Source: Devosia pacifica (GTDB lineage: Bacteria; Pseudomonadota; Alphaproteobacteria; Rhizobiales; Devosiaceae). Taken from it: DNA of 64,000 nt. Positions 54,759 to 63,398 of this stretch are shown piece after piece. Each line of letters starts with the position of its first letter. The first letter of the stretch is position 1. The DNA lies in the NCBI RefSeq assembly GCF_014652635.1, contig NZ_BMZE01000006.1:1-64000 (forward strand), in the 5' to 3' direction. Position numbers and translations under genes: made by a program. Below the pieces are notes generated by a model, which was given only the letters and a program-made list of their open reading frames with translations, did not search any database and was not told the DNA's origin.

Positions 54759-54765
54759 GCGTAAA

Positions 54766-55200
54766 ATGCATCACGGTATCGCTATCGGGAAGGTTTCAGA
54801 AGCAGCTGGCGTTAAAATCCCCACCATCCGCTACTATGAGCAAATCGGGCTTTTGGCTCCGGATAGAACGGACGGAAATCGGCGCACCTATGCGAACGAG
54901 GACATCGAGCGTCTAACCTTCATCAGGCATTCGCGCGAATTAGGCTTCGATATCGACGAGATCCGCACCTTGCTGTCACTGCAGGACCATCCGCACCAAT
55001 CTTGCCACGAGGCGGACACGATCGCCAAGGTCCGATTGGTCGAGGTGAAGCGCAAGATCGCCAGCCTGATTGCACTCAAGGCCGAATTGGAGCGCATGGT
55101 CGAGGGCTGCTCTCATGGTCGCGTTGAAACCTGCAGGGTCATCGAGATTCTCGCGGATCACGGCAAGTGCGTGTTCCACGATTCGGTGGCAGCCGCGTGA
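54766..55200 (+). CDS. MerR-family metal-responsive regulator (CadR/ZntR/PbrR-like)
   Basis: The 144-residue protein starts at ATG 54766 after AGGAG. The MerR DNA-binding domain (IAIGKVSEAAGVKIPTIRYYEQIGLL) is followed by the dimerisation helix and a metal-binding end with cysteines at HQSCHEAD, MVEGCSHGR, VETCRVI and GKCVFHD, fitting Cd/Pb/Zn sensors. It is divergent from cadA and presumably controls it from the shared 67-base region. A close but dead copy is at 14577-14988. Confidence 0.92.
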   Translation: MHHGIAIGKVSEAAGVKIPTIRYYEQIGLLAPDRTDGNRRTYANEDIERLTFIRHSRELGFDIDEIRTLLSLQDHPHQSCHEADTIAKVRLVEVKRKIASLIALKAELERMVEGCSHGRVETCRVIEILADHGKCVFHDSVAAA

Positions 55201-55398
55201 GTCCGATGTGCCTCGATCTTTGGGCTCGGTAGCGACGATTTGTCCCGGGGACCCCGAAATCGTAACAAATCCTGCGCGGGGCGTGCTTGCTGATCTTGCC
55301 GCTCACGACCACGTGATCGTATCTGGTCTGGCAAGCCTTAAAATTGCCCATGTAAACCTTCTGTCCGATGCCGACGATCAGGCATTCGTAGAGGGAAT

Positions 55399-57336
55399 AT
55401 GGGCGAGCGGGGAGCACTTCGGTTAGGGCAACGTCCGAGCCACCGCTACATGCATCTGCAGGGCTTCGTGGACGAGCCGGCACTGACAGTTCTGTCGGCT
55501 GAAGGAGCCGAGCCTGGTGGAAGGGAGGTCAGCATGGGATGGCTGGCGGGCACCGTCCTGACCGGCCTGACCTCGGTCCTGCTGATGGGTGCCGCCCTCT
55601 ACGTATCGTTCGCCGGCGTCGACAGCTTCTCCACCGCCTACAAGGCACTCGATCTCGCCCCTTCGGAAACCATGAGCGCGGCAGTCGCCGAAGGCAAGAC
55701 GGACCGGATGCGCCCGATCCTGACCACCAAATCAACGCGGGACGAGATCGAGGCCAGCGTGATGGAGGCAGCCGGTGGTAGCAACGTCATCCGCAACGCC
55801 ACGTTCGTTCGGGTGAACGCTACCTTGGCGACGTCTGAAACGGTACTGACCGACGACGTCGCTGCCTACCGGCCGCAGGATTATATTGACGCAGTGGAAG
55901 ACGAGATCGCCTCAACCTCGCTGGTGAGCCTCGACGTCATAGGGGAGCCCGTGGATGCCGAGGTCGCCGTCACAACATCAATATTGCCACTCGAGTTCGT
56001 GCCAGGCCGTTATATCGACGATGCAGCTGCCGCATCCTTCGCCGCCATCGGAATTTCCGAGGGCGCGCAGGACTACGCGATGGCCTACGCCGCTATGCCA
56101 GGCGCTTCGTACAACGTGGCGTCCCAGTCGATGGGCGTTGCCGAGAATGTCACGGTCGTGCCCAAAAACACAGTGGTTGGCGACGGCCTGCGGGTCACCG
56201 AGCGGATCGTGAAGCTGGAGGAGACGGCGTACCTCGCCGATGCCTTGCTTAAGCATGGATTCACCACGGCAGCCGCTGAATTGGTCATGGCGACCGTGCG
56301 CAACGTCGTCCCGGTGACGACGCTGGCCGCGCGGTCGCGGCTTCGCATTTTGCTCGGCCCTTCGCGGTCGGGCCCTGGGCTGATCCCGTATCGGCTCAGC
56401 ATTTATAGTCATGACGACGCTACCAATTCCGATGCCCACGTTGCGACCGTCGCCCTTACAGATGCCGGCCAATACGTCTTGGGCCTCGCGCCATCCGAGA
56501 TGGCCTTCGCCGAAGACAGCACCGAGCGCATCAGCGTGGCGAACCTGCCCACAATCTACAAGGCGATCTGGGAGACCGGGAGACGGAACGAACTGGACGA
56601 CACCACCATCTCGAGGGTCATCGCCCTAGTGGCCTATGACGTCGACTTGACCAGAAAGGTCCAACCTGGCGACTCGATCGAGCTGCTGCAGGCGGCAGCA
56701 GCGGACGCGCTGCCCGCCCAACTGCTGTATGTCAGTCTGACGCTTGGCGGCTCTGAACGGAGTTTCTATCGCTTCCGCACCGACGATGGCGCCGTCGCCT
56801 ATTTCGACGAGAGCGGCGAGAGCGGTAAGCGCTTCCTGCTGCGCCGACCGCTCGATGGCGGCGGTCGCCTGACCTCGGCAATGGGATCCCGCGTTGACCC
56901 GTTCAATGGCGGCAACGCCAATCACGAAGGCACCGACTTTGCGGCGCCGCGCGGAACGCCGATATTCGCCGCGGCCGACGGCACCGTGGAGATGGCACAG
57001 TGGTACTCGGGCTATGGCCGCTATGTGCGGCTATCACACGCTAATGGCTACCAGACCGCCTATGCACACATGAACCAGATCGCCGATGGCCTTGCGCCTG
57101 GGGATACAGTCCGACAGGGCCAGGTCATCGGCTATGTCGGTTCCACCGGCCGTTCGACGGGCAACCACCTGCACTTCGAACTGGAGATCAACGGGCGCAT
57201 CGCGGATCCGTTGGAGGTGAAGCTGCCAAGGGCACGCACGCTACCGCCTCAATACGAGCGTGACCTGCAGCAAACAATTGAACAGGTGCGCTCCATCATG
57301 GAGACTGCGGACGGAGAAAGTGACGCAACGGCATGA
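55399..57336 (+). CDS. M23 family metallopeptidase, membrane anchored
   Basis: The 645-residue protein has one membrane span near residue 55 (WLAGTVLTGLTSVLLMGAALYVSF), a long periplasmic region, and a C-terminal M23 domain with zinc ligands NHEGTDFAAPRGT and GNHLHFELE. ATG 55399 is used because the residues before the span look like part of related proteins; ATG 55534, with GGGAGG upstream, is a good alternative. It should cut peptidoglycan crosslinks in the periplasm. It precedes the PBP2-like gene and belongs to the envelope group of this metal module. Confidence 0.85.
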   Translation: MGERGALRLGQRPSHRYMHLQGFVDEPALTVLSAEGAEPGGREVSMGWLAGTVLTGLTSVLLMGAALYVSFAGVDSFSTAYKALDLAPSETMSAAVAEGKTDRMRPILTTKSTRDEIEASVMEAAGGSNVIRNATFVRVNATLATSETVLTDDVAAYRPQDYIDAVEDEIASTSLVSLDVIGEPVDAEVAVTTSILPLEFVPGRYIDDAAAASFAAIGISEGAQDYAMAYAAMPGASYNVASQSMGVAENVTVVPKNTVVGDGLRVTERIVKLEETAYLADALLKHGFTTAAAELVMATVRNVVPVTTLAARSRLRILLGPSRSGPGLIPYRLSIYSHDDATNSDAHVATVALTDAGQYVLGLAPSEMAFAEDSTERISVANLPTIYKAIWETGRRNELDDTTISRVIALVAYDVDLTRKVQPGDSIELLQAAAADALPAQLLYVSLTLGGSERSFYRFRTDDGAVAYFDESGESGKRFLLRRPLDGGGRLTSAMGSRVDPFNGGNANHEGTDFAAPRGTPIFAAADGTVEMAQWYSGYGRYVRLSHANGYQTAYAHMNQIADGLAPGDTVRQGQVIGYVGSTGRSTGNHLHFELEINGRIADPLEVKLPRARTLPPQYERDLQQTIEQVRSIMETADGESDATA

Positions 57337-57502
57337 TCGGTGCCCAACAAGCTCGAGGTGGAAAGACGCCATGTCGGTGTGATCGCGCTCCTGCTCTATC
57401 AAAGGCCTGTGCACATTCGGGAATTAACCAACCGACTTGGCGAGCCGACCCGGTCGTAGCAACAGCAACCTTCCATTAATCTTTGGGGACGGAAATGGCA
57501 TC

Positions 57503-57838
57503 ATGACCTATCGCCGTCTCAGATCTTGGTACCGAGCCATTGCGCTGATTCCGCTGCTTCTGGCAACGATGGTGCTCCTGGGATTGCCGACATCCAATGC
57601 GTCCCCCTACTCCACTGCGAACCGAGTCAAAATCCTTCAGTCAGTGGACGGGCATGGCCACCCCCGGGGGGCCATGCATACACACGCCTCATGCTTGAAT
57701 GAGCAAGTGCCGAACAATTCGCTCGAAGCGAACCCGCCTCAGGCGGAACCTGTACGAGCGGCTTGGCAGTGCGGCCATACCGTTCCTCTCAGGGGCACAC
57801 GACCGCAACCTCTCGATCGCCCTCCTGCAAGCTTCTGA
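57503..57838 (+). CDS. Possible small exported protein
   Basis: From ATG 57503 the frame has a good signal peptide (RAIALIPLLLATMVLLGLPTSNAS) and a His-containing stretch (DGHGHPRGAMHTHASC), then a Pro/Arg-rich end that may be out-of-frame continuation. About 111 residues. No family was recognised. It lies between two envelope enzyme genes on the same strand. It may be a small metal-binding periplasmic protein or a decayed gene. Confidence 0.35.
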   Translation: MTYRRLRSWYRAIALIPLLLATMVLLGLPTSNASPYSTANRVKILQSVDGHGHPRGAMHTHASCLNEQVPNNSLEANPPQAEPVRAAWQCGHTVPLRGTRPQPLDRPPASF

Positions 57839-57916
57839 CACGCTACCGGGCGTGAAGCGCCTCGATCGCTGCGTTCGCGTCTGCAACAGCGCACCCCTTG
57901 ATCATGAGATATCGTT

Positions 57917-59611
57917 TTGCAAACCAACCATCAAACGATCGCACTGGAAGGCGCGAAGAGTGTTCGGACGAACCTAACCCGTCGCCGCATCGCCATCATG
58001 GTCATCGTCATGGCCGTCGGTTTTTTCATAATCGCCGCTCGTCTGCTGCAACTTGGGTCAGTGGAGACGGAGACGGTGATCGAGGGCAGGACGATCAGTG
58101 AGATCGAAGCCTCCCGGCCGCCCATTCTTGACCGGAACGGACTTCCCATGGCCGTGGACATCCGCGTCCCTTCGCTCTATGCGGAGCCCCGGCGGATCAT
58201 CGACGTGGAAGAAGCGGTCGTAGCGCTGCGAACGGTGCTACCCGAGTTGGACCAAGCCTGGCTGCGCAAACGCCTGACAGGCGACAAGGGCTTTGTCTGG
58301 ATCAAACGGGAGTTGACGCCCGCTATCCGTGATCAAGTGATGCGTCTGGGAATACCCGGCCTCGACTTCCTCACCGAAAGCCGTCGATTCTACCCGGGCG
58401 GCGCCGATGCCGCGCATGTGCTGGGCACCGTCAACATCGACAGTCAGGGCATCTCCGGGATCGAACGCGGCATCGATGATGGTGGCGTAGCTGCGTTGCA
58501 GGCATTCGGTCTCGCACGCGACCAAGAGCTGCAACCAATAGGCTTGAGTATCGACATGCGCGTCCAGTATGCGATGCGGGCGGAACTGGTCGATGCGATC
58601 GCGCGGTACAAGTCGCTCGCCGCGGCGGGAGTGGTACTCGACGTCAGGACCGGCGAGGTTCTCGCGATGGTCTCGCTGCCCGACTTTAATCCCAATGTCC
58701 CAGCTTCTGCACTGGAAGAGGGGCGTTTCAATCGCATAACTGCCGGCAATTTCGAGTTGGGATCGGTTGTTAAGGCGGTGTCCTTTGCGGCCGCCCTCGA
58801 CAGCGGCGCCGTGACCTTGGCGGACTCGTTCGATGCTCGCTTCCCTGTCCGCTTCGGCAGATTCGCAATCAACGACTTTCGCGGCGAGGGCCGCATCCTG
58901 ACTGTGCCGGAGATTTTCCGTTACTCATCTAATGTCGGCACTATCCAAATGATGCAGCGGATGGGGGAGGACAATTATCGCGCCTTCTTCAGCCGTATCG
59001 GCTTCGATCGGTCAATCATTACTGAACTCCCCGAACGGACACCTCCCAATGTCGCGACGGAGTTTTCGGATGTCGTGGCAGCGACGGCCTCATTCGGTCA
59101 CGGATTCAGCGTTTCGCCATTGCACATGGCGCGGGCGCTGGCCGCCTTCGTCAACGGGGGCAACCTGATGGCCCCTACATTCTATCCCAGAACCGAGCAA
59201 GAGGCGTTGGCGCTATCCACCCGGGTGATCTCCGAGCAAACCAGCGCTCAGCTCCGGCAGCTGTTGCGATTCAACGCGGTCGTCGGATCTGGATCCCGGA
59301 TGAACCGATTGGCCCTCGGTTATCGGGTTGGAGGCAAGACCGGAACGGCGGAGAAGGTGATCGATGGCCGATACGGCACGGGCAAAAACCTCAACGTGTT
59401 CGTGACCGCCTTTCCCATGGAGGACCCGCAATACGTCATGCTGGTACTGCTGGACGAGGCGTCCCCCGAAACTCCACAATCGGGCAATACAGCAGGCTGG
59501 AACGCAGGTGAGGTGTCTGGCCGCATAATCGCCAAGGTAGCGCCCATGCTGGGCGTCGCGCCGAGCGAGGACGAGTCGTTCGACGCTCAGATAATGGCCG
59601 CAATGGAATGA
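57917..59611 (+). CDS. Penicillin-binding protein 2 / FtsI-like transpeptidase
   Basis: A TTG start at 57917 gives 564 residues: one membrane span (IAIMVIVMAVGFFIIAARLL), a PBP dimerisation domain (ASRPPILDRNGLPMAVD), then a transpeptidase domain. The three active-site motifs are kept: SVVK in FELGSVVKAVSFA (S-x-x-K), SSN in FRYSSNVGT, and KTG in GGKTGTAEK. The segment around the serine differs from the usual E-P-G-S-x-F-K. It crosslinks septal peptidoglycan in FtsI relatives. No division-and-cell-wall gene cluster surrounds it, so it is an accessory copy, perhaps less sensitive to metal or beta-lactams; that is a guess. Confidence 0.85.
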   Translation: MQTNHQTIALEGAKSVRTNLTRRRIAIMVIVMAVGFFIIAARLLQLGSVETETVIEGRTISEIEASRPPILDRNGLPMAVDIRVPSLYAEPRRIIDVEEAVVALRTVLPELDQAWLRKRLTGDKGFVWIKRELTPAIRDQVMRLGIPGLDFLTESRRFYPGGADAAHVLGTVNIDSQGISGIERGIDDGGVAALQAFGLARDQELQPIGLSIDMRVQYAMRAELVDAIARYKSLAAAGVVLDVRTGEVLAMVSLPDFNPNVPASALEEGRFNRITAGNFELGSVVKAVSFAAALDSGAVTLADSFDARFPVRFGRFAINDFRGEGRILTVPEIFRYSSNVGTIQMMQRMGEDNYRAFFSRIGFDRSIITELPERTPPNVATEFSDVVAATASFGHGFSVSPLHMARALAAFVNGGNLMAPTFYPRTEQEALALSTRVISEQTSAQLRQLLRFNAVVGSGSRMNRLALGYRVGGKTGTAEKVIDGRYGTGKNLNVFVTAFPMEDPQYVMLVLLDEASPETPQSGNTAGWNAGEVSGRIIAKVAPMLGVAPSEDESFDAQIMAAME

Positions 59612-59654
59612 GGCCGATACAACTACCAGGCATCTTCAGACGACATCGGGTCGA

Positions 59655-60425
59655 TTAGAACGCTCCTGCTTGAAATGTAGACATTGAGACCGGGCATGCG
59701 CCTGAGGGGTCGAGAGGCTGACTACCCGGGGCACCCTTGTTGAAGATATAGCGTCGCTCACAAACATCCCAAGTCGGGGGTTGCCGGGTCGCCTCGAATG
59801 CGTCTGTACCTTCCTTCAGATTTTCCCAGAACGCGAGGTGCGGGCTGGCGGCATTGGCGGCCATGTTGGCTTCGCTCATGCGGAACGGCAGCAACTGCAA
59901 CTGGAAGGATCGGTTTCCGCCTTTGAATGTCTCCCGCGCCATGGCGTAGATTTCTTTTATTCCCTCGTCCGTCATGGCGTAGCACCCCACGGACTTACAA
60001 TCGCCATGGATCATCAGGTTCGTGCCGGTACGACCCCAAGCCTGGTCGAACTTGTTGGGAAAGCCTACGTTGAACGACAGCCAGTAAGACGACTTTGGGT
60101 TCATCAGCCCAGGAGTGACGTCGTAGAAGCCCTCGGGTGACTGGTAGTCGCCTTCTCGTATCTTCGGCCCCAATGCCCCCGACCACTTGCATATCTCATA
60201 GGTCTTGAGGAGCGCGTAGCTTCCCGAAGTGGTCCGTTTCCAGACCTCGAGTTCCGATGTTTCCTTAAACAGGCGAACCACCATCGGCTCAGACGGCGAC
60301 GAGCCGATCGCTGCCATCCGGTCAATTAATGCCTTGGGCAGGGGAACGTTCTGCCGATTGTCGCCCACGAACTGGCTGCAGGCCGCCAGTGATATGGCGG
60401 CCAAGATTACGCAGGCGATGCGCAT
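59655..60425 (-). CDS. YafK-like L,D-transpeptidase family lipoprotein
   Basis: ATG 60425 (MRIACVILAAISLAACSQ) gives 256 residues with a lipobox LAAC. The YafK/ErfK domain is seen as LMIHGDCKSVGCYAMTD with His and Cys, after an N-terminal part with VVRLFKETSELEVW. YafK-type (DpaA) enzymes remove Braun-type lipoproteins from peptidoglycan in enterobacteria; other members crosslink. The role here is not certain. It is the third L,D-transpeptidase-fold gene in the window and is convergent with the PBP gene. Confidence 0.85.
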   Translation of the reverse strand: MRIACVILAAISLAACSQFVGDNRQNVPLPKALIDRMAAIGSSPSEPMVVRLFKETSELEVWKRTTSGSYALLKTYEICKWSGALGPKIREGDYQSPEGFYDVTPGLMNPKSSYWLSFNVGFPNKFDQAWGRTGTNLMIHGDCKSVGCYAMTDEGIKEIYAMARETFKGGNRSFQLQLLPFRMSEANMAANAASPHLAFWENLKEGTDAFEATRQPPTWDVCERRYIFNKGAPGSQPLDPSGACPVSMSTFQAGAF

Positions 60426-60652
60426 CGCGCGTCCAAGTGTTGTGCACATTTGATTTACCATGGTGAGCTGACCCACCATAGCTTTAGTCGCCTTACCGAT
60501 AGGTTTCTGGCAAGCGGACTCGTTATCACGTCAAGGTGTTTGTCACGCGAATTGCTGGAAGTTGGGAAGCATACGCCGGCTGCCCTGGACGGCTGGGCTG
60601 CGCCCCACAGTGGACCGAGGGGCAGGATAGTGCCAAGACGTGGACATTGCCG

Positions 60653-60680
60653 CAAAAAAGGGCCCCGCACCGGGCCCCTC
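60653..60680 (-). terminator. Rho-independent terminator of the His-rich peptide gene
   Basis: On the minus strand a very GC-rich hairpin (GGGGCCC, short loop, GGGGCCC) is followed directly by six T residues, a classical intrinsic terminator 14 bases after the stop of the small gene. Confidence 0.75.
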
Positions 60681-60693
60681 CTAAAGACTTCGA

Positions 60694-60882
60694 TTATTTC
60701 TTGCTGCCGCTAGACTTGTCGCAGTGACCATGCGGGTCGAGGTCGCCTGGCTTATGGCCGGGATGATCATGGTGCTCGCCGGGCTTCTCGGTCACCGACT
60801 TGTCGCGGTGGCCATGCGGATCGAGATCGCCTGGCTTGTGGCCAGGGTGGTCATGGTGTTCGCCGGGTGCTTCCTTTGCCAT
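60694..60882 (-). CDS. Small His/Asp-rich tandem-repeat protein, likely metal binding
   Basis: ATG 60882 has GAGGAG eight bases upstream. The 62-residue protein is two nearly identical copies of a 20-residue unit, PGEHHDHPGHKPGDLDPHGH, each followed by a charged spacer; the second copy ends in CDKS. With about ten histidines and several aspartates it should bind Zn, Ni, Cu or Cd. No signal peptide is present, so it is cytoplasmic. It has its own terminator and lies beside metal-resistance genes. Role as a metal buffer is inferred. Confidence 0.7.
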   Translation of the reverse strand: MAKEAPGEHHDHPGHKPGDLDPHGHRDKSVTEKPGEHHDHPGHKPGDLDPHGHCDKSSGSKK

Positions 60883-61084
60883 GATAGCTCTCCTCATGTT
60901 GTCGTTCGCAGGTAACGGGCATTCATGCGGCATGTTCCGAGATGCCGAAAACGTGACTGTGTCACTGCGACGGTCTGACGCGGCGGCTCTAGAAGGCGTC
61001 ACGACGTCGCGGCCATTCCAGAGAAGTGGGGCCCCGTCAGATGATGACATTTGGCGGGTGCAGAAACTCTGCTTGCCCTGGGCC

Positions 61085-62086
61085 TTAAGGCGATTGTAGG
61101 GCCGCCGAAACGGCCAGTTCGGCGTCGCGCCCCGCTCCCGCTATCAACGCCGACGCCCTGTTCTGTTGCCACGGCCGTCCCAGTAGGAGAAGGCCCTTGT
61201 GGGCCTCCCTGGCGACCCATGACCGATCTTCGCGATACCCGATCGCCCAGACCACTGTCCCGAATTGGCCGGACGAGCCGTCCTTGAAGAAGACACCGGA
61301 ACCGTTGGCCGCGGAAAGTCGAGGACGAACGGTGATGCCAGCAGCGCGCAGAGCGGGCAGGCTTCGGCCGCGATCGGGAAATGGATCTGCAGACCGCATC
61401 AACCTGCCGACCATCGAGGTTGGACGGGAATAGAGCAGACCGGTACGGTGGAGCCACCACCACGTGTTGCGCCCAAGGATACGTTCGGGGAAGAGCCGAC
61501 GCGGCTTACCGGTGGCCAGGGTAACTGCATGGGTCTGTGCCAGGTCCATGGCAATGTCGCGTCCCGAGGCCCCGTCGCCGACCACGAGGACGGCACCGGC
61601 CGCGGCGTCGTTCGGGTTGCGATAGGTGGTCGCGTCCAGATCGACCACGCCGGCACCGAAACCCGAGCGCAACTCAGAGACGACCGGCGTTTGAAACGCG
61701 CCTGTCGCGTCAATCACGCCTCTCGCGCTAATCTCGGTCCCATCCTGTAGCCCCGCATGGAATTTGCCGCCCCAGGTCAACCGTGTGACGCCTGCTCGGG
61801 ACCGTACCGGCAAATCCAGCTTCGACGCGTATCTTTCGAGGTAGTCCGCGAACTCCTCGCGGCTGGCATAGCCTTCTTGGTCGCCCTCCAGCACCACTCC
61901 CGGCAAGCGGCTAAGTCCGCGTGGAGTGAACAAGGTCAGGGTGTCGTATCTGTTGCGCCAACTGTCGCCGACTCTAGCGCCAGCATCCACGATGGCGAAC
62001 TTCACCCGTCGTTCTCGCAACCAGTAGCCAGCGGCCAGACCTGCCTGACCGGCGCCAATGACTAGGATATCGACGTCATCGATCAC
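61085..62086 (-). CDS. FAD/NAD(P)-dependent monooxygenase-like flavoprotein (CzcO/ArsO type)
   Basis: A 333-residue protein with two Rossmann motifs: the FAD-binding VIGAGQAGLAAGYWL near residue 10 and the NADPH-binding VVGDGASGRDIA near residue 170, plus DATGAFQTP between them. This is the layout of flavin-containing monooxygenases, including CzcO and ArsO proteins often coded with metal or arsenic resistance genes. Its ATG overlaps the dsbA-like stop (62083-62086). Substrate unknown; the metal-resistance link is by context. Confidence 0.82.
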   Translation of the reverse strand: MIDDVDILVIGAGQAGLAAGYWLRERRVKFAIVDAGARVGDSWRNRYDTLTLFTPRGLSRLPGVVLEGDQEGYASREEFADYLERYASKLDLPVRSRAGVTRLTWGGKFHAGLQDGTEISARGVIDATGAFQTPVVSELRSGFGAGVVDLDATTYRNPNDAAAGAVLVVGDGASGRDIAMDLAQTHAVTLATGKPRRLFPERILGRNTWWWLHRTGLLYSRPTSMVGRLMRSADPFPDRGRSLPALRAAGITVRPRLSAANGSGVFFKDGSSGQFGTVVWAIGYREDRSWVAREAHKGLLLLGRPWQQNRASALIAGAGRDAELAVSAALQSP

Positions 62087-62733
62087 TGCGCTGCGACCTC
62101 GCTTGCGACCAGGTCCGCGAGGTTCTGCGGGTCGGTACCTGTGGGCGCCTTGCCGTTGACGAAGAAGGTGGGGGTCTGCACCACGCCGAGTGCGTCAACA
62201 TCTGCCATGTCGGTATTGAGCACGCCGATGATCCCAGGGCGGAGCGCATCCTGCTTTGCCCTCGCTACGTCCAGCCCGGCCTCCCCTGCAACCTGCCACG
62301 CCAGTTCGAGATTCGGACCTTCGTGAGTTGCCCAGTCCGGCTGGCGTGCTAGCAGTGCTTCCAACACAGGGATGAACAGGTCCTGGAGACGCGCTGCCTC
62401 AAGGATCTTCACTGCCTCGTCGGATCCGTCATGGAATGCCGCGTAACGCAACACGAGCTTCACCTGGCCGGGATGGCGATCCATGATCTGCTTGACGATC
62501 GGATAGTATGCCCGGCAGGCCTCGCAGCTCGGGTCGAAGAACTCGGCAATGGTCACCGGCGCATCAGCAGGCCCGATTACGAACGAATGTGGACGCACGT
62601 AACCTGCGTCCTCGAAATTCGCCACGACGGGCGAGGCGGGCTCAGGCGTCTGCTGTGTGTAGACCCACGCACCGGCTCCAAAGACGATTACTGCCACGAC
62701 GGCGACGGCGATGACTAGGAATCTGGAATTCAT
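62083..62733 (-). CDS. DsbA-like thiol:disulfide oxidoreductase
   Basis: A 216-residue protein with an N-terminal membrane anchor (VIAVAVVAVIVFGAGAWVY) and a thioredoxin fold with the active site FFDPSCEACRAYYP and the cis-proline VVQTPTFFVNGK. The CEAC pair differs from the CPHC of classical DsbA, which should change its redox potential. It overlaps the dsbB-like gene upstream and the flavoprotein gene downstream, so the three form one operon. It probably oxidises exported proteins, reoxidised by its DsbB neighbour. Confidence 0.9.
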   Translation of the reverse strand: MNSRFLVIAVAVVAVIVFGAGAWVYTQQTPEPASPVVANFEDAGYVRPHSFVIGPADAPVTIAEFFDPSCEACRAYYPIVKQIMDRHPGQVKLVLRYAAFHDGSDEAVKILEAARLQDLFIPVLEALLARQPDWATHEGPNLELAWQVAGEAGLDVARAKQDALRPGIIGVLNTDMADVDALGVVQTPTFFVNGKAPTGTDPQNLADLVASEVAAQ

Positions 62734-63143
62734 TTCGGGTTCTTGGCGAGTATGGCGAGAAGGGTGGAAATGGCGGCGAAGGACGCGGTTGCCATGAAGG
62801 GGAGCGGAACGCCCAGGACCACCATGCCGTCGCCGGAACAGGACGGGCCCGCGCGGCAGGGCTCGATCGGCGCCGTGAGAACGCCGGCATACATTAGCGA
62901 GTGGTATCCGGCGACCGCCAGGCCGGCGAGAGCCACGGGCAAGGCGTAGCGCCAGATGCTGGCATCATTGCGGAACGCGGCGACGCCCAGGATCAGCGCG
63001 AGCGGGAACATCGCGATGCGCTGGTACCAACATAGCACGCAAGGCATCTGTCCCATGACCTCGCCTACGAACAGAGCGCCGAATGTCGATATCCCAGCCA
63101 ATGTCCAAGCGGCGAACAGGATGGTCCAAGTGTTTCGTGTCAG
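62730..63143 (-). CDS. dsbB: DsbB-family disulfide bond formation protein
   Basis: The family N-terminus (TRNTWTILFAAWTLAG) is in frame upstream of any ATG, and GGGAGG precedes a CTG at 63143, so I use this rare start; a TTG at 63101 is the next option. The 137-residue protein has four membrane spans, CVLCWYQR (quinone-linked Cys pair, first loop) and PCRAGPSC (second-loop pair). DsbB passes electrons from DsbA to quinone. It is coupled to the DsbA-like gene by a four-base overlap. Confidence 0.85.
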   Translation of the reverse strand: MTRNTWTILFAAWTLAGISTFGALFVGEVMGQMPCVLCWYQRIAMFPLALILGVAAFRNDASIWRYALPVALAGLAVAGYHSLMYAGVLTAPIEPCRAGPSCSGDGMVVLGVPLPFMATASFAAISTLLAILAKNPK

Positions 63144-63371
63144 GTGCGCCTCCCATTATCCCCTCAACCTACAATTTCATGCCACTAGAGGAGCAAGATA
63201 GTTCCTGCGGCCCGACCGGGTAAAAACGCCGCAGGGCTGCAGACAGTCTATATCATTGGTCGGCGGCTTCTCGGACACTCGCGCCAGCGTGGTACCGCGC
63301 GAAAAGCTAGACGATTAACCTCCAGCTGCAAATCATTCCTACTTGCAACAATCGCGCGGTTAGCGTCTAGT

Positions 63372-63386
63372 TGCGAATTATTCGCA
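63372..63386. promoter_or_regulatory. Fur-like palindrome upstream of multicopper oxidase
   Basis: TGCGAATTATTCGCA is a perfect inverted repeat with 6-bp arms and a 3-base centre, 12 bases before the oxidase start. A related TGCAAATCATT string lies about 45 bases further upstream. A Fur-family or other metal regulator may bind here. Confidence 0.5.
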
Positions 63387-63398
63387 TAAGGGTGATGC

